Assembly: GCA_019635275.1 (NCBI GenBank)
Contig: JAHBZV010000003.1
Span: 1-64,000, forward strand
Origin: Burkholderiaceae bacterium
GTDB taxonomy: Bacteria; Pseudomonadota; Gammaproteobacteria; Burkholderiales; Burkholderiaceae_E
DNA length: 64,000 nucleotides
Reading direction: 5' to 3'
Positions 15,763 to 23,323 of the stretch are shown here, piece after piece. The notes below the pieces were generated by a model that saw only the letters and a list, made by a program, of their open reading frames with translations, was not told the origin of the DNA and did no database searches. How positions within the stretch are numbered: the first letter of the stretch is position 1; every line of letters starts with the position of its first letter. A program made the position numbers and the translations under genes.

Positions 15763-16893
15763 ATGCCCGGCCTGCGCCCCGAAGTCGATCCCGACGGCCT
15801 CCTCGAATACTCGGTGGTGTACACCGATCGCACGCTCAACCACATGTCGCGCAGGTTCCAGGGCGTCATGCGCGACATCGCCGCCGTGCTGAAGGAGGCC
15901 TACCGCGCGAGATCGGCGATCGTGGTGCCCGGCAGCGGCACCTTCGGCATGGAGGCGGTGGCGCGACAGTTCGCGACCGGCCACAAGGCGCTGGTGATCC
16001 GCAATGGCTGGTTCAGCTACCGCTGGACGCAGATCTTCGAGATGGGCAGCATTCCGTCGGCGTCGATCGTCCTCAAGGCGCGTCCCGTCGAGCCGGGGCA
16101 CCAGGCGCCGTTCGCGCCGCCGCCGATCGACGAGGTCGTCGCCGCGATCGAGCGCGAGCGCCCCGGGCTGGTGTTCGCCCCGCACGTCGAGACCGCGTCG
16201 GGGATGATCCTTCCGGAGGCCTATCTGCGGGCGGTCGCGGCAGCGACGCACGCGGTCGGCGGCATGTTCGTGCTCGACTGCATCGCCTCCGGGGCGATCT
16301 GGGTCGACATGGCCGCCCTGGGCGTCGACGTGTTGATCAGCGCGCCGCAAAAGGGCTGGAGCGGGCCGGCGTGCTGCGCGCTGGTGATGCTCGGCGAGCG
16401 GGCCCGCGAGCGAATCGACCACACGACGAGCACCAGCTTCGCCTGCGACCTGCGCAAGTGGCTGCAGATCATGGAGACCTACGAGGGCGGCGGCCACGCG
16501 TACCACGCGACGATGCCCACCGAGTCGCTCGTGCGGGTGCGCGACGCGATGCAGGAGACGCAGCGCTACGGTCTCGAGCGCGCGCGCGCCGAGCAGCAGG
16601 AACTCGGCGACAAGGTCCGCGCGATGCTCGCCAGCCGCGGCGTGCGCAGCGTCGCCGCCCCGGGCTTCGACGCGCCCGGCGTGGTGGTCGGCTACACCGA
16701 TGACCCGGACGTCCATTCGGGCCGCAAGCTGCTCGCGCAGGGCCTGCAGATCGCGGCCGGCGTGCCGCTGCAGTGCGACGAGCCGGCCGATTTCCGCAGC
16801 TTCCGCATCGGGCTGTTCGGGCTCGACAAGCTGCAGAACGTCGATCGGACGGTGCGGCTGCTCGACACGGCGTTCGCTCACTCGATGGGCTGA
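15763..16893 (+). CDS. Class V aminotransferase (alanine-glyoxylate type)
   Basis: The 376-residue PLP enzyme has the class V layout: substrate-side GSGTFGMEAVARQF near residues 50-63, the cofactor Asp in FVLDCIASGAIWVDM near 168, and the Schiff-base lysine in ISAPQKGWSGP, Lys197. The C-terminal small domain has FRIGLFGLDKLQNVDRTV. The nearest functional group is alanine/serine-glyoxylate or phosphonate-type aminotransferases; the substrate is not shown. It starts at an ATG at 15763, 46 bp after the DUF3501 gene, and could be read from the same transcript. A 325-bp inverted-repeat element follows its stop. Confidence 0.85.
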   Translation: MPGLRPEVDPDGLLEYSVVYTDRTLNHMSRRFQGVMRDIAAVLKEAYRARSAIVVPGSGTFGMEAVARQFATGHKALVIRNGWFSYRWTQIFEMGSIPSASIVLKARPVEPGHQAPFAPPPIDEVVAAIERERPGLVFAPHVETASGMILPEAYLRAVAAATHAVGGMFVLDCIASGAIWVDMAALGVDVLISAPQKGWSGPACCALVMLGERARERIDHTTSTSFACDLRKWLQIMETYEGGGHAYHATMPTESLVRVRDAMQETQRYGLERARAEQQELGDKVRAMLASRGVRSVAAPGFDAPGVVVGYTDDPDVHSGRKLLAQGLQIAAGVPLQCDEPADFRSFRIGLFGLDKLQNVDRTVRLLDTAFAHSMG

Positions 16894-16911
16894 CGGTCGC
16901 GCTTGCGCGTC

Positions 16912-17236
16912 GCGGCATTCGGCAGCGGGGGCGCCCGGGGGTCGGGCCACGGCAGCCAGGGGCGGGCGTCCGGCGCTTCGGGCGATGACGACGGCGGTCG
17001 GTGCTTCGCACCGACTTCCCTGCGCTGCTCGCCTCGGGGTCGCGCGGCGCAACTCGCTGCGCTCGCTACGCGAGCTCCGCTCAGACAAGGCGCCGCAAGC
17101 CAGCATTACGATGCGCGCTTCGCGCGCCGACCCCGAGACTGCGCTGCTCGGCGCCGCCGACATCGCCCGAAGCGCCGGACGCCCGCCCCTGGCTGCCGTG
17201 GCCCGACCCCCGGGCGCCCCCGCTGCCGAATGCCGC
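16912..17236. repeat. 325-bp intergenic element with perfect 76-bp terminal inverted repeats
   Basis: Bases 16912-16987 and 17161-17236 are perfect reverse complements over 76 bp. The 173-bp middle is itself structured: a GTCGGTGC/GCACCGAC hairpin with TTC loop (16997-17015), a GCGGCGC/GCGCCGC stem enclosing a CTCGCTGCGCTCGCT-type stretch, and a GCGCGC/GCGCGC hairpin with TTC loop (17113-17127). It fills the gap between the convergent aminotransferase and lipoyl-attachment genes (16894-17320), and no credible gene lies in it. No clear target-site duplication was seen at the edges. It could be a non-autonomous mobile or REP-like element, or a large bidirectional terminator. Confidence 0.85.
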
Positions 17237-17320
17237 TCTCGAGACCTCAGGGGCACAGACATCGAGGACGGGGCCATTGCCCTCGAACACCACGACGTCT
17301 CGGCAAAGGGGGGGCGACGG

Positions 17321-18019
17321 TCAGCCGAGCAGCCGACCCAGCGCCGCGTCGATCGCCTGCGCCCAGTCGTCGGGGCCGAGCCGGTCGGCGCCCGGCGCCT
17401 CGTCGCAGGCCGCCGTCAGGCGATCGAGTTGCGCGGCATCGTCCGGGGCGCCGAGCGCGTCGCAGAGCAGCCGCCAGTCGGGCCGCGACACCAGCGTGCC
17501 CGCCGAGAGCGCGACGCCGGTGCGCCGGCGCTGCTGCGCGAGCCCGGTGAGCTTGCGCCCCGCTGCGTCGACCACCTCCCACGGCGACAGGGCGCCGAAG
17601 CACGCCCAGCGCAACGTCGCCGCACCGGGCGCGAGCCCTGCTTCGCGAAGCCGTTGCGGCTCGACCGCGCGGGCCTCGATGCCGGTCTCGCGCATCAACC
17701 GCACGTGCAGTTCGCCGAGCCAGCGATAGCTCGCGACCAGGCTCTCGCCCAGCAGCGGGTCGTCGGGCGCGAGCACGACGCTCACGCCGATCATCCACGG
17801 ACCGGCGAGCACCGCACCGCCCCCCGAAGGGCGCACCGATACGTCGATGCCCGGTGCGGCCCGTCGGCCGACCTCCGCGTGCAGCGCGCGTTGCGAGCAC
17901 CCGAGCACGATCTCGGCCGCCGGGTACCGCCAGACCCGCCACTGCGCCCGCTCGACGGGCGCCGCGAGCGCCTCGGCGACCCAGGCGTGCTCGTCGGCGA
18001 TCGTCGCCTCGGCCCGCAT
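17321..18019 (-). CDS. Lipoyl/octanoyl attachment enzyme (BPL/LplA/LipM fold)
   Basis: The 232-residue protein would attach lipoate or octanoate to a lipoyl domain. It has RPSGGGAVLAGPW (about residues 63-75), the lipoate-protein ligase core motif, and WACFGALSPWEVV followed by GRKLTGLAQQRRRTG. The lysine (about 156) is the one conserved in the fold. Cys140 stands where LipM/LipL octanoyltransferases carry their catalytic cysteine, so it may be a cysteine-type transferase and not an ATP-dependent ligase. Its ATG follows the lipoyl-protein stop with no gap, so the two are coupled, and this protein is the likely modifier of that carrier. Confidence 0.82.
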   Translation of the reverse strand: MRAEATIADEHAWVAEALAAPVERAQWRVWRYPAAEIVLGCSQRALHAEVGRRAAPGIDVSVRPSGGGAVLAGPWMIGVSVVLAPDDPLLGESLVASYRWLGELHVRLMRETGIEARAVEPQRLREAGLAPGAATLRWACFGALSPWEVVDAAGRKLTGLAQQRRRTGVALSAGTLVSRPDWRLLCDALGAPDDAAQLDRLTAACDEAPGADRLGPDDWAQAIDAALGRLLG

Positions 18020-18271
18020 TCAGCCCGATTCGCGCAGCGTGCCGATCGGCGCGCCGCGCGCGAAGGTCTCTCCGGCCGCCACCAGGATGCGCTCGAGGAC
18101 GCCGTCGGCAGGTGCCGGCACCTCGATCGTGGTCTTGACCAGCACCACCGACGCCACCGGCTGGCCGGCGCGCACCGCGGCGCCTTCGCCGACCAGCCAT
18201 CGATCGACCAGCGCCTCGGTGCCCTCCTCGACGTCCGTCCACGCGGCGTCGTCGAGCGTGATCGCCGTCAT
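18020..18271 (-). CDS. Stand-alone lipoyl-domain carrier protein (83 aa)
   Basis: The 83-residue protein is a single biotinyl/lipoyl domain: WLVGEGAAVRAGQPVASV forms the first half and VPAPADGVLERILVAAGETF the second, with the modified lysine Lys46 at the hairpin turn (SVVLVKTTIEVPAP). No E2 acyltransferase or E3-binding domain follows; the gene stops right after the domain. The start ATG overlaps the E1-beta stop (ATGA) and the stop abuts the attachment-enzyme start. It would carry the acyl group made by E1. A free carrier instead of a domain fused to E2 is unusual for an oxoacid dehydrogenase operon. Confidence 0.85.
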   Translation of the reverse strand: MTAITLDDAAWTDVEEGTEALVDRWLVGEGAAVRAGQPVASVVLVKTTIEVPAPADGVLERILVAAGETFARGAPIGTLRESG

Positions 18272-19308
18272 GCGGGCATCGCCTGCGCGAAGGGCGCGCG
18301 GCACAGCGCGCGGCCGGCCTCGACGATCGACTCGACCTGCGGGATGACGAACCGCTCGAGCGGACGGCTGTAGGGAATCGGCACGTCGGGCACGGCCAGT
18401 CGCTTGACGGGTGCGCGCAGCCGTACCGTGTCGAGGTTCTCGGCGACGATCGCCGCGATCTCGCCGCTCAGCCCGAAGCTCAGGTAGTCCTCGTCGGCCA
18501 CCAGCAGCCTGCCGGTCTTCGCGACCGACTTCAGCACGGCCTTGCGGTCGAGCGGCACCAGCGTGCGCAGGTCGATCACTTCGGCATCGATGCCGTCGCG
18601 CTCGAGTTCGACCGCGGCGAGCGCCGCCTTGTGCACCATCTGGCTGAGCGTCACGATCGTCAGGTCGCTGCCTTCGCGCACCACGCGCGCCTGGCCGAAC
18701 GGCAACGTGTACGGCTCGCTCGGCACATCGGTCGTGCTGCCTTCGAAGTAGGCCATCCACGGCAGGCCCATGATCCCCTTGTGGAACATGAACATCACCG
18801 GGTTGTCGTCGCGGATCGACTGGATCATCAGCCCTTTCGCATCGTAGGCGTTCGACGGAACGACCACTTTCAGCCCCGGCATGTGCGCGAAGGTGCCGAA
18901 CAGGCACTGCGAGTGCTGCGCGGCGTCGTTGTAGCCCCCGCCGACCGCGGTCATCAGCACCACCGGGAGCCGGAGGTTGCCGCCCGCCATGTAGGTGTTC
19001 TTGGCCATGTGGTTGTAGATCTGGTCCATGCAGACGCCGAAGAAGTCGACGAACATCAGTTCGGCGATCGGGCGCATGCCGGTCGCGGCCGCGCCGGTGG
19101 CCGCACCGATGAACGCCGTCTCCGAGATCGGCGTATCCATGATGCGGTCGGGTCCGAACTTGTCGAGCAGCCCGCCCGTCGCGCCGAAGATACCGCCGTA
19201 GCGCCCGATGTCCTCGCCCATCACGAAGACCGTGGGGTCGCGCTCCATTTCCTGGGCGATCGCCTCGGAGATCGCCTGCGCCATCGTCAATGCACGTGAT
19301 TCGCTCAT
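18268..19308 (-). CDS. 2-Oxoacid dehydrogenase E1 component, beta subunit (acetoin/pyruvate type)
   Basis: The 346-residue protein is the transketolase-like beta subunit of an alpha2-beta2 E1. Motifs: VFVMGEDIGRYGGIFG near residues 27-42, MDTPISETAFIGAATGAA near 57-74, RPIAELMFVDFF near 79-90, and a C-terminal transketolase domain with DLRTLVPLD and PIPYSRPLE. It pairs with the alpha subunit 27 bp upstream and overlaps the lipoyl protein by 4 bp. The sequence best resembles acetoin or branched-chain type E1 beta chains; the substrate is not fixed by sequence. Confidence 0.9.
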   Translation of the reverse strand: MSESRALTMAQAISEAIAQEMERDPTVFVMGEDIGRYGGIFGATGGLLDKFGPDRIMDTPISETAFIGAATGAAATGMRPIAELMFVDFFGVCMDQIYNHMAKNTYMAGGNLRLPVVLMTAVGGGYNDAAQHSQCLFGTFAHMPGLKVVVPSNAYDAKGLMIQSIRDDNPVMFMFHKGIMGLPWMAYFEGSTTDVPSEPYTLPFGQARVVREGSDLTIVTLSQMVHKAALAAVELERDGIDAEVIDLRTLVPLDRKAVLKSVAKTGRLLVADEDYLSFGLSGEIAAIVAENLDTVRLRAPVKRLAVPDVPIPYSRPLERFVIPQVESIVEAGRALCRAPFAQAMPA

Positions 19309-19335
19309 GATTGGTGTCTCCCGACGGTTGCGGTC

Positions 19336-20343
19336 TCAGACGAACAGGTCGGCCAGCGCATCGGCCGGCGCCGGGTACTCGGCGCTGCGCGCGAACGCGT
19401 AGGCTTCGTCGACGCGGGCCCGGGCACGCGCCTCGATCGCCGCGCGCTGGCTGTCGTCGAGCAGCTTCTGCGCCTTCAGCTGACCGGCCAGCCGCGGAAT
19501 CGGATCGTTGGCCCGCAGCTTCGCCACCTCGTCCTTGGGCCGGTAGACCTCGGCGTCTCCCTGGAAGTGGCCGAGGTACCGGTCGGTGCGTACCTCGATC
19601 AGCGTCGGCCCGCCGCCGCCGCGCGCGCGCTCCACCGCGGCGCCGGCAGCTTCCCAGACCTCGACCGCGTCGTTGTTCGCCACGTGCACGCCGGGCATCC
19701 CGTAGGCGACCGCGCGATCCGAGATCTTCGCGATCGACGCTGCGGCGGGCTTGGGCACCGAGATGGCCCAGTAGTTGTCTTCGCAGACGAAGATGACCGG
19801 CAGCTTCCACAGCGCCGCCAGGTTCAGCGACTCGTGGAACGACCCCTGGTTGGCGGCGCCCTCGCCGAAGAACGCCACCGCGACCCAGTCGCGACCCAGC
19901 TTCTTCGCGGCGAGCGCCGCGCCGCACGCGGGCGGGAGGCTCGCGCCGATGATCCCGCTGCAGCTGAACCGGTGCTCGGGGTCGAACAGGTGCATGTGAC
20001 CGCCCTTGCCCTTGCTCAGCCCGGCCGCCTTGCCGAACATCTCGGCGGTCATCCTGTCGAGCGGCACGCCCTTGGCGATCGCGAAGTGATGGGGCCGGTG
20101 CGTGCCGACGACCGTGTCCTCCTTCTTCAGGTGCGCGCAGACGCCCACCGCCACCGGCTCCTGGCCAGCCGACAGGTGCATCTCGCCCGGCACCGGCCCG
20201 GAGCCGATGTCGAAGGCCAGCCCCTTCTGGATCTTCGGCGGCAGCTTGCCCTCGAGGTAGACGTTGACCATCGTCTCCTCGTAGTGGCGGATCTCCACCA
20301 TCTTCTCGTACATCCAGAGCAGCGATTCGTTGCGGTCGCGCAT
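19336..20343 (-). CDS. 2-Oxoacid dehydrogenase E1 component, alpha subunit (acetoin/pyruvate type)
   Basis: The 335-residue TPP-binding subunit catalyses decarboxylation of a 2-oxoacid (or acetoin cleavage). The TPP motif runs from FFGEGAANQGSFHESLN to VIFVCEDNYWAIS (about residues 164-195), and HRPHHFAIAKG and GLSKGKGGHMH form the active-site region. The start at 20343 is backed by a strong ribosome site AAGGAGGAG. It is the first gene of E1-alpha/E1-beta/lipoyl protein/attachment enzyme. The leader sequence and hairpins between it and trpB2 suggest its own transcript. Neither E2 nor E3 is nearby, except lpdA 20 kb away in the 2-oxoglutarate cluster. Confidence 0.9.
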   Translation of the reverse strand: MRDRNESLLWMYEKMVEIRHYEETMVNVYLEGKLPPKIQKGLAFDIGSGPVPGEMHLSAGQEPVAVGVCAHLKKEDTVVGTHRPHHFAIAKGVPLDRMTAEMFGKAAGLSKGKGGHMHLFDPEHRFSCSGIIGASLPPACGAALAAKKLGRDWVAVAFFGEGAANQGSFHESLNLAALWKLPVIFVCEDNYWAISVPKPAAASIAKISDRAVAYGMPGVHVANNDAVEVWEAAGAAVERARGGGGPTLIEVRTDRYLGHFQGDAEVYRPKDEVAKLRANDPIPRLAGQLKAQKLLDDSQRAAIEARARARVDEAYAFARSAEYPAPADALADLFV

Positions 20344-20462
20344 GGTCTCCTCCTTCACTGGAACGACGCCGTTCGCAAGCCGATAGGAATACGCCGCCTG
20401 CGCGTCGAACCGTTGATCCGGGTCAATGCGCCGGGCGATCGGCGGGGAGGGACGAAAGATGG

Positions 20463-20512
20463 CCGCCGGGGCGCGCTCGCCCCGGCGGGAAGCCGGCTGC
20501 TGCTGCCGGCTT
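20463..20512 (-). terminator. Paired hairpins after trpB2, possible terminator
   Basis: Two strong hairpins stand one after the other: CCGCCGGGGCG/CGCCCCGGCGG with a 4-nt loop (20463-20488) and AAGCCGGC/GCCGGCTT with a 7-nt loop (20490-20512). In the trpB2 direction the first is followed by only a weak T tract (CATCTTTC), so termination could be partial or Rho-aided. They separate trpB2 from the E1 operon. Confidence 0.5.
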
Positions 20513-20528
20513 GCTCCGGCCTGGCGAA

Positions 20529-21899
20529 TCAGGCCGGCTCGGGAACGCTCGGCAACCCGGCGAGCGCCATCGCCAGCTCCTGCTCGCTGTACGACTGGTC
20601 GGTCAGCGTGCCCGCGCTGTAGGCCATGTAGGCAGCCATGTCGAAGTGGCCGTGGCCGCACAGGTTGAACAGGATCGTCTCGGAGCGCCCTTCGCGCTTG
20701 CAGCGCAACGCCTCCTCGATCGCGCCCTTGACCGCGTGGTTCGCCTCCGGCGCCGGAAGGATGCCTTCGGAGCGGGCGAACTGGATGCCGGCAGCAAAGC
20801 ACTCCTTCTGGTGGTAGGCGACGGCCTCGATCAGGTTCAGCTCCTTCAGGTGCGAGACCAGCGGCGCCATGCCGTGATAGCGCAGGCCGCCGGCGTGGAA
20901 GCCGGGCGGCGTGAACGTGGAGCCGAGCGTGTGCATCTTCGCCAGCGGCGTCATGTGCCCCGTGTCGCCGAAGTCGTACGCGAACTTGCCGCGCGTGAGC
21001 GACGGGCAGGCGGCCGGCTCGACCGCGACGATCCGAGGCTTCGCGCCGCCGCGCAGTCCGTCGCCGATGAACGGGAAGGTGATGCCGGCGAAGTTCGAGC
21101 CGCCCCCGGTGCAGCCGACGATCACGTCGGGCCAGGCGTCCGCCATCTTCAGCTGCTCCATCGCTTCGAGGCCGACCACGGTCTGGTGCAGCAGCACGTG
21201 GTTGAGCACCGAGCCGAGCGCGTACTTGGTGTCGTCGTTCTTCGCGGCGACCTCGACTGCCTCGGAGATCGCGATGCCCAGGCTGCCCGGATGGTCCGGG
21301 CTCTTGGCCAGCACGCTGCGCCCGTAGTCGGTCTCGGTGGACGGCGACGGCAGGCAGCGCGCACCGTAGGACTCCATCAGCGCCCGGCGGTACGGCTTCT
21401 GGTCGTACGAGACGCGTACCTGGAACACGGTGACATCGATGCCGAACAGCGCGCCGGCGAACGCCAGCGACGAGCCCCACTGGCCGGCGCCGGTTTCCGT
21501 GCTCAGCCGCTTGATGCCGGCCTCGCGGTTGTAGAACGCCTGCGCGACCGCGGTGTTCGGCTTGTGGCTGCCCGCAGGGCTCACGCCCTCGTACTTGTAG
21601 AAGATCTTCGCCGGCGTGCCCAGCGCCTTCTCGAGGCGGTGGGCCCGAAACAGCGGGCTGGGCCGCCACAACCGATAGATGTCGCGAACCGGCTCGGGAA
21701 TGTCGATCTCGCGCTCGGTGGTGACCTCCTGCATGATCAGCGCCATCGGGAACAGCGGCGCGAGATCGTCCGGCCCCACGGGCTTCATCGTGCCCGGGTG
21801 CAGCACCGGGGCCAGCGGCTTCGGCAGGTCGGCCTGGATGTTGTACCAGCGCTTCGGAATCCGGCTCTCGTCGAGCAGGTACTTGGTCTGTTCGCCCAT
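20529..21899 (-). CDS. TrpB2-type tryptophan synthase beta-like protein
   Basis: The 456-residue PLP enzyme joins indole and serine to make tryptophan, or serves a related reaction. Length and the long N-terminus ([20 protein letters not shown]) mark it as TrpB2, not the usual TrpB1. PLP Lys113 is in [12 protein letters not shown], and the phosphate-binding loop [10 protein letters not shown] is near residue 270. No trpA is adjacent, which is normal for TrpB2. The ATG at 21899 has a GGGGGAG ribosome site. It lies 186 bp upstream of the E1 operon on the same strand, with hairpins between. Confidence 0.9.
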   Translation of the reverse strand: MGEQTKYLLDESRIPKRWYNIQADLPKPLAPVLHPGTMKPVGPDDLAPLFPMALIMQEVTTEREIDIPEPVRDIYRLWRPSPLFRAHRLEKALGTPAKIFYKYEGVSPAGSHKPNTAVAQAFYNREAGIKRLSTETGAGQWGSSLAFAGALFGIDVTVFQVRVSYDQKPYRRALMESYGARCLPSPSTETDYGRSVLAKSPDHPGSLGIAISEAVEVAAKNDDTKYALGSVLNHVLLHQTVVGLEAMEQLKMADAWPDVIVGCTGGGSNFAGITFPFIGDGLRGGAKPRIVAVEPAACPSLTRGKFAYDFGDTGHMTPLAKMHTLGSTFTPPGFHAGGLRYHGMAPLVSHLKELNLIEAVAYHQKECFAAGIQFARSEGILPAPEANHAVKGAIEEALRCKREGRSETILFNLCGHGHFDMAAYMAYSAGTLTDQSYSEQELAMALAGLPSVPEPA

Positions 21900-22052
21900 C
21901 GTCGTCTCCCCCTTGTGGTTGGTCGTGCGGGCCGCGCGTACGCCCTGAAGCCTTCACGGGGTGGTGCGGCTCACAAGCGGATCAGTGTACCGAAACCGCG
22001 AGTCGGCGCCGCGGCGTCGGCGCGGCTCCGGCCCGGCGCGCCTTGACCTGCC

Positions 22053-22544
22053 TCAAGTCCCGGCGTCGCGCGCCACGAGCAGCGCCACCGCCTGCGCCTC
22101 GATCCCCTCGGCGCGCCCGACGAAGCCGAGCCGCTCGCCGGTCTTGGCCTTGACGCCGACCTGCTCCACGCCGATCGACAGCGTGGCTGCGATCCGTTCG
22201 GCCATCCGGGGCAAATGGGGAGCGAGCTTCGGCGCCTGCGCGATCACCGTCGCGTCGACGTTGGCGATGTCCCACCCGGCGGCGCGCACCCGCCGCGCGG
22301 CCTCGGCCAGCAGCGCCGCACTGTCGGCGCCGCGCCAGCGCTCGTCGGTATCGGGGAAGTGCCGGCCGATGTCGCCCAGCGCCGCTGCGCCGAGCAGTGC
22401 GTCGGTGATCGCGTGCAGCAGCACGTCGGCATCGGAGTGCCCGAGCAGGCCATGCGCATGCGGCACTTCCACGCCACCGATCACCAGCCGCCGCCCCGGC
22501 ACGAGCGCGTGCACGTCGTAGCCCTGCCCGATCCGGATCTTCAT
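22053..22544 (-). CDS. ispF: 2-C-methyl-D-erythritol 2,4-cyclodiphosphate synthase
   Basis: The 163-residue trimeric zinc enzyme cyclises CDP-methylerythritol phosphate in the MEP isoprenoid route. The start [14 protein letters not shown] contains the zinc-binding DVH, the next metal ligand region is [33 protein letters not shown] (in part, about residues 35-67), and [14 protein letters not shown] is typical of the C-terminus. The start overlaps the ispD stop (ATGA). The isoprenoid pathway supplies the farnesyl diphosphate used by HpnCDE. Confidence 0.95.
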   Translation of the reverse strand: MKIRIGQGYDVHALVPGRRLVIGGVEVPHAHGLLGHSDADVLLHAITDALLGAAALGDIGRHFPDTDERWRGADSAALLAEAARRVRAAGWDIANVDATVIAQAPKLAPHLPRMAERIAATLSIGVEQVGVKAKTGERLGFVGRAEGIEAQAVALLVARDAGT

Positions 22545-23236
22545 CGTCGCTCCAGCAGCCGCTGCATCAGTTCGAGATCCTCGGTGGTGGTCACCTTGAA
22601 GTTCTCCCGCCCGCCTTCGACCAGCCACGGCGCATGGCCGGCGCGCTCGATCGCCGCAGCCTCGTCGGTGACCGCCGGATGCGCCTCGAGCGCCTCGAGC
22701 AGCGCCCCCAGCCTGAACATCTGCGGCGTCTGCGCGAGCCACAGCCGGTCGCGCTCCACCGTGGCGGCGACCGACCGGCCGTCCTCGCCGGCCCGCTTGA
22801 CGGTGTCGCTGACGGGCACCGCGAGGAGCCCGCCGACCGGTGATTGCGCCAGGCCGGCGCGCAGCCGCTCGAGGTCGGCCACGCGAAGCCCCGGACGCGC
22901 CGCATCGTGCACCAGCACCCATTGCGTGGCGCCCGCTCCCGAGCCCGCGAGCGCGCGCAGGCCGGCCAGCACCGAATCGCGCCGCATCGCCCCGCCCGCG
23001 GCCAGCACCACGACGCGAGGCAGCCCGGCGAGCAGCGGGGCCGCGCGGCGATCGTCGGGCGCGACCACGACGACGACACGCTCGATCCACGGCGCGGCAA
23101 GCAACGCATCGACACTCCAGCGAAGCATCGGCCGGCCGGCCAGCGCGAGGTACTGCTTCGGCTGCGTCGCGCCGAGCCGACTCCCGACGCCTGCGGCGGG
23201 GATCACGGCGAAGTATCGGTCGGCAGGATCGGACAC
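22541..23236 (-). CDS. ispD: 2-C-methyl-D-erythritol 4-phosphate cytidylyltransferase
   Basis: The 231-residue enzyme makes CDP-methylerythritol from CTP and MEP. It has the nucleotidyltransferase core: [28 protein letters not shown] (about residues 10-37), the VHDAARPGL loop and [12 protein letters not shown]. The start was taken as GTG at 23236 ([16 protein letters not shown]), the closest to the first strand; no strong ribosome site supports it. It is divergent from mfd and overlaps ispF. Confidence 0.9.
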   Translation of the reverse strand: MSDPADRYFAVIPAAGVGSRLGATQPKQYLALAGRPMLRWSVDALLAAPWIERVVVVVAPDDRRAAPLLAGLPRVVVLAAGGAMRRDSVLAGLRALAGSGAGATQWVLVHDAARPGLRVADLERLRAGLAQSPVGGLLAVPVSDTVKRAGEDGRSVAATVERDRLWLAQTPQMFRLGALLEALEAHPAVTDEAAAIERAGHAPWLVEGGRENFKVTTTEDLELMQRLLERR

Positions 23237-23323
23237 GGTCGGAAGGGTCTGCCGTCGTCGAGCGCGGCGAAAAGCTAGAATTGTAGTCTCGCCTGCGCCG
23301 CACATTCCCCGCCGTCCATTCCC

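Noticed and set aside
16894-17320. Open frames through the inverted-repeat element, including ones that extend neighbouring genes
   Set aside because: Their predicted peptides repeat the mirrored arms and hold no domain; the element is better explained as non-coding DNA.
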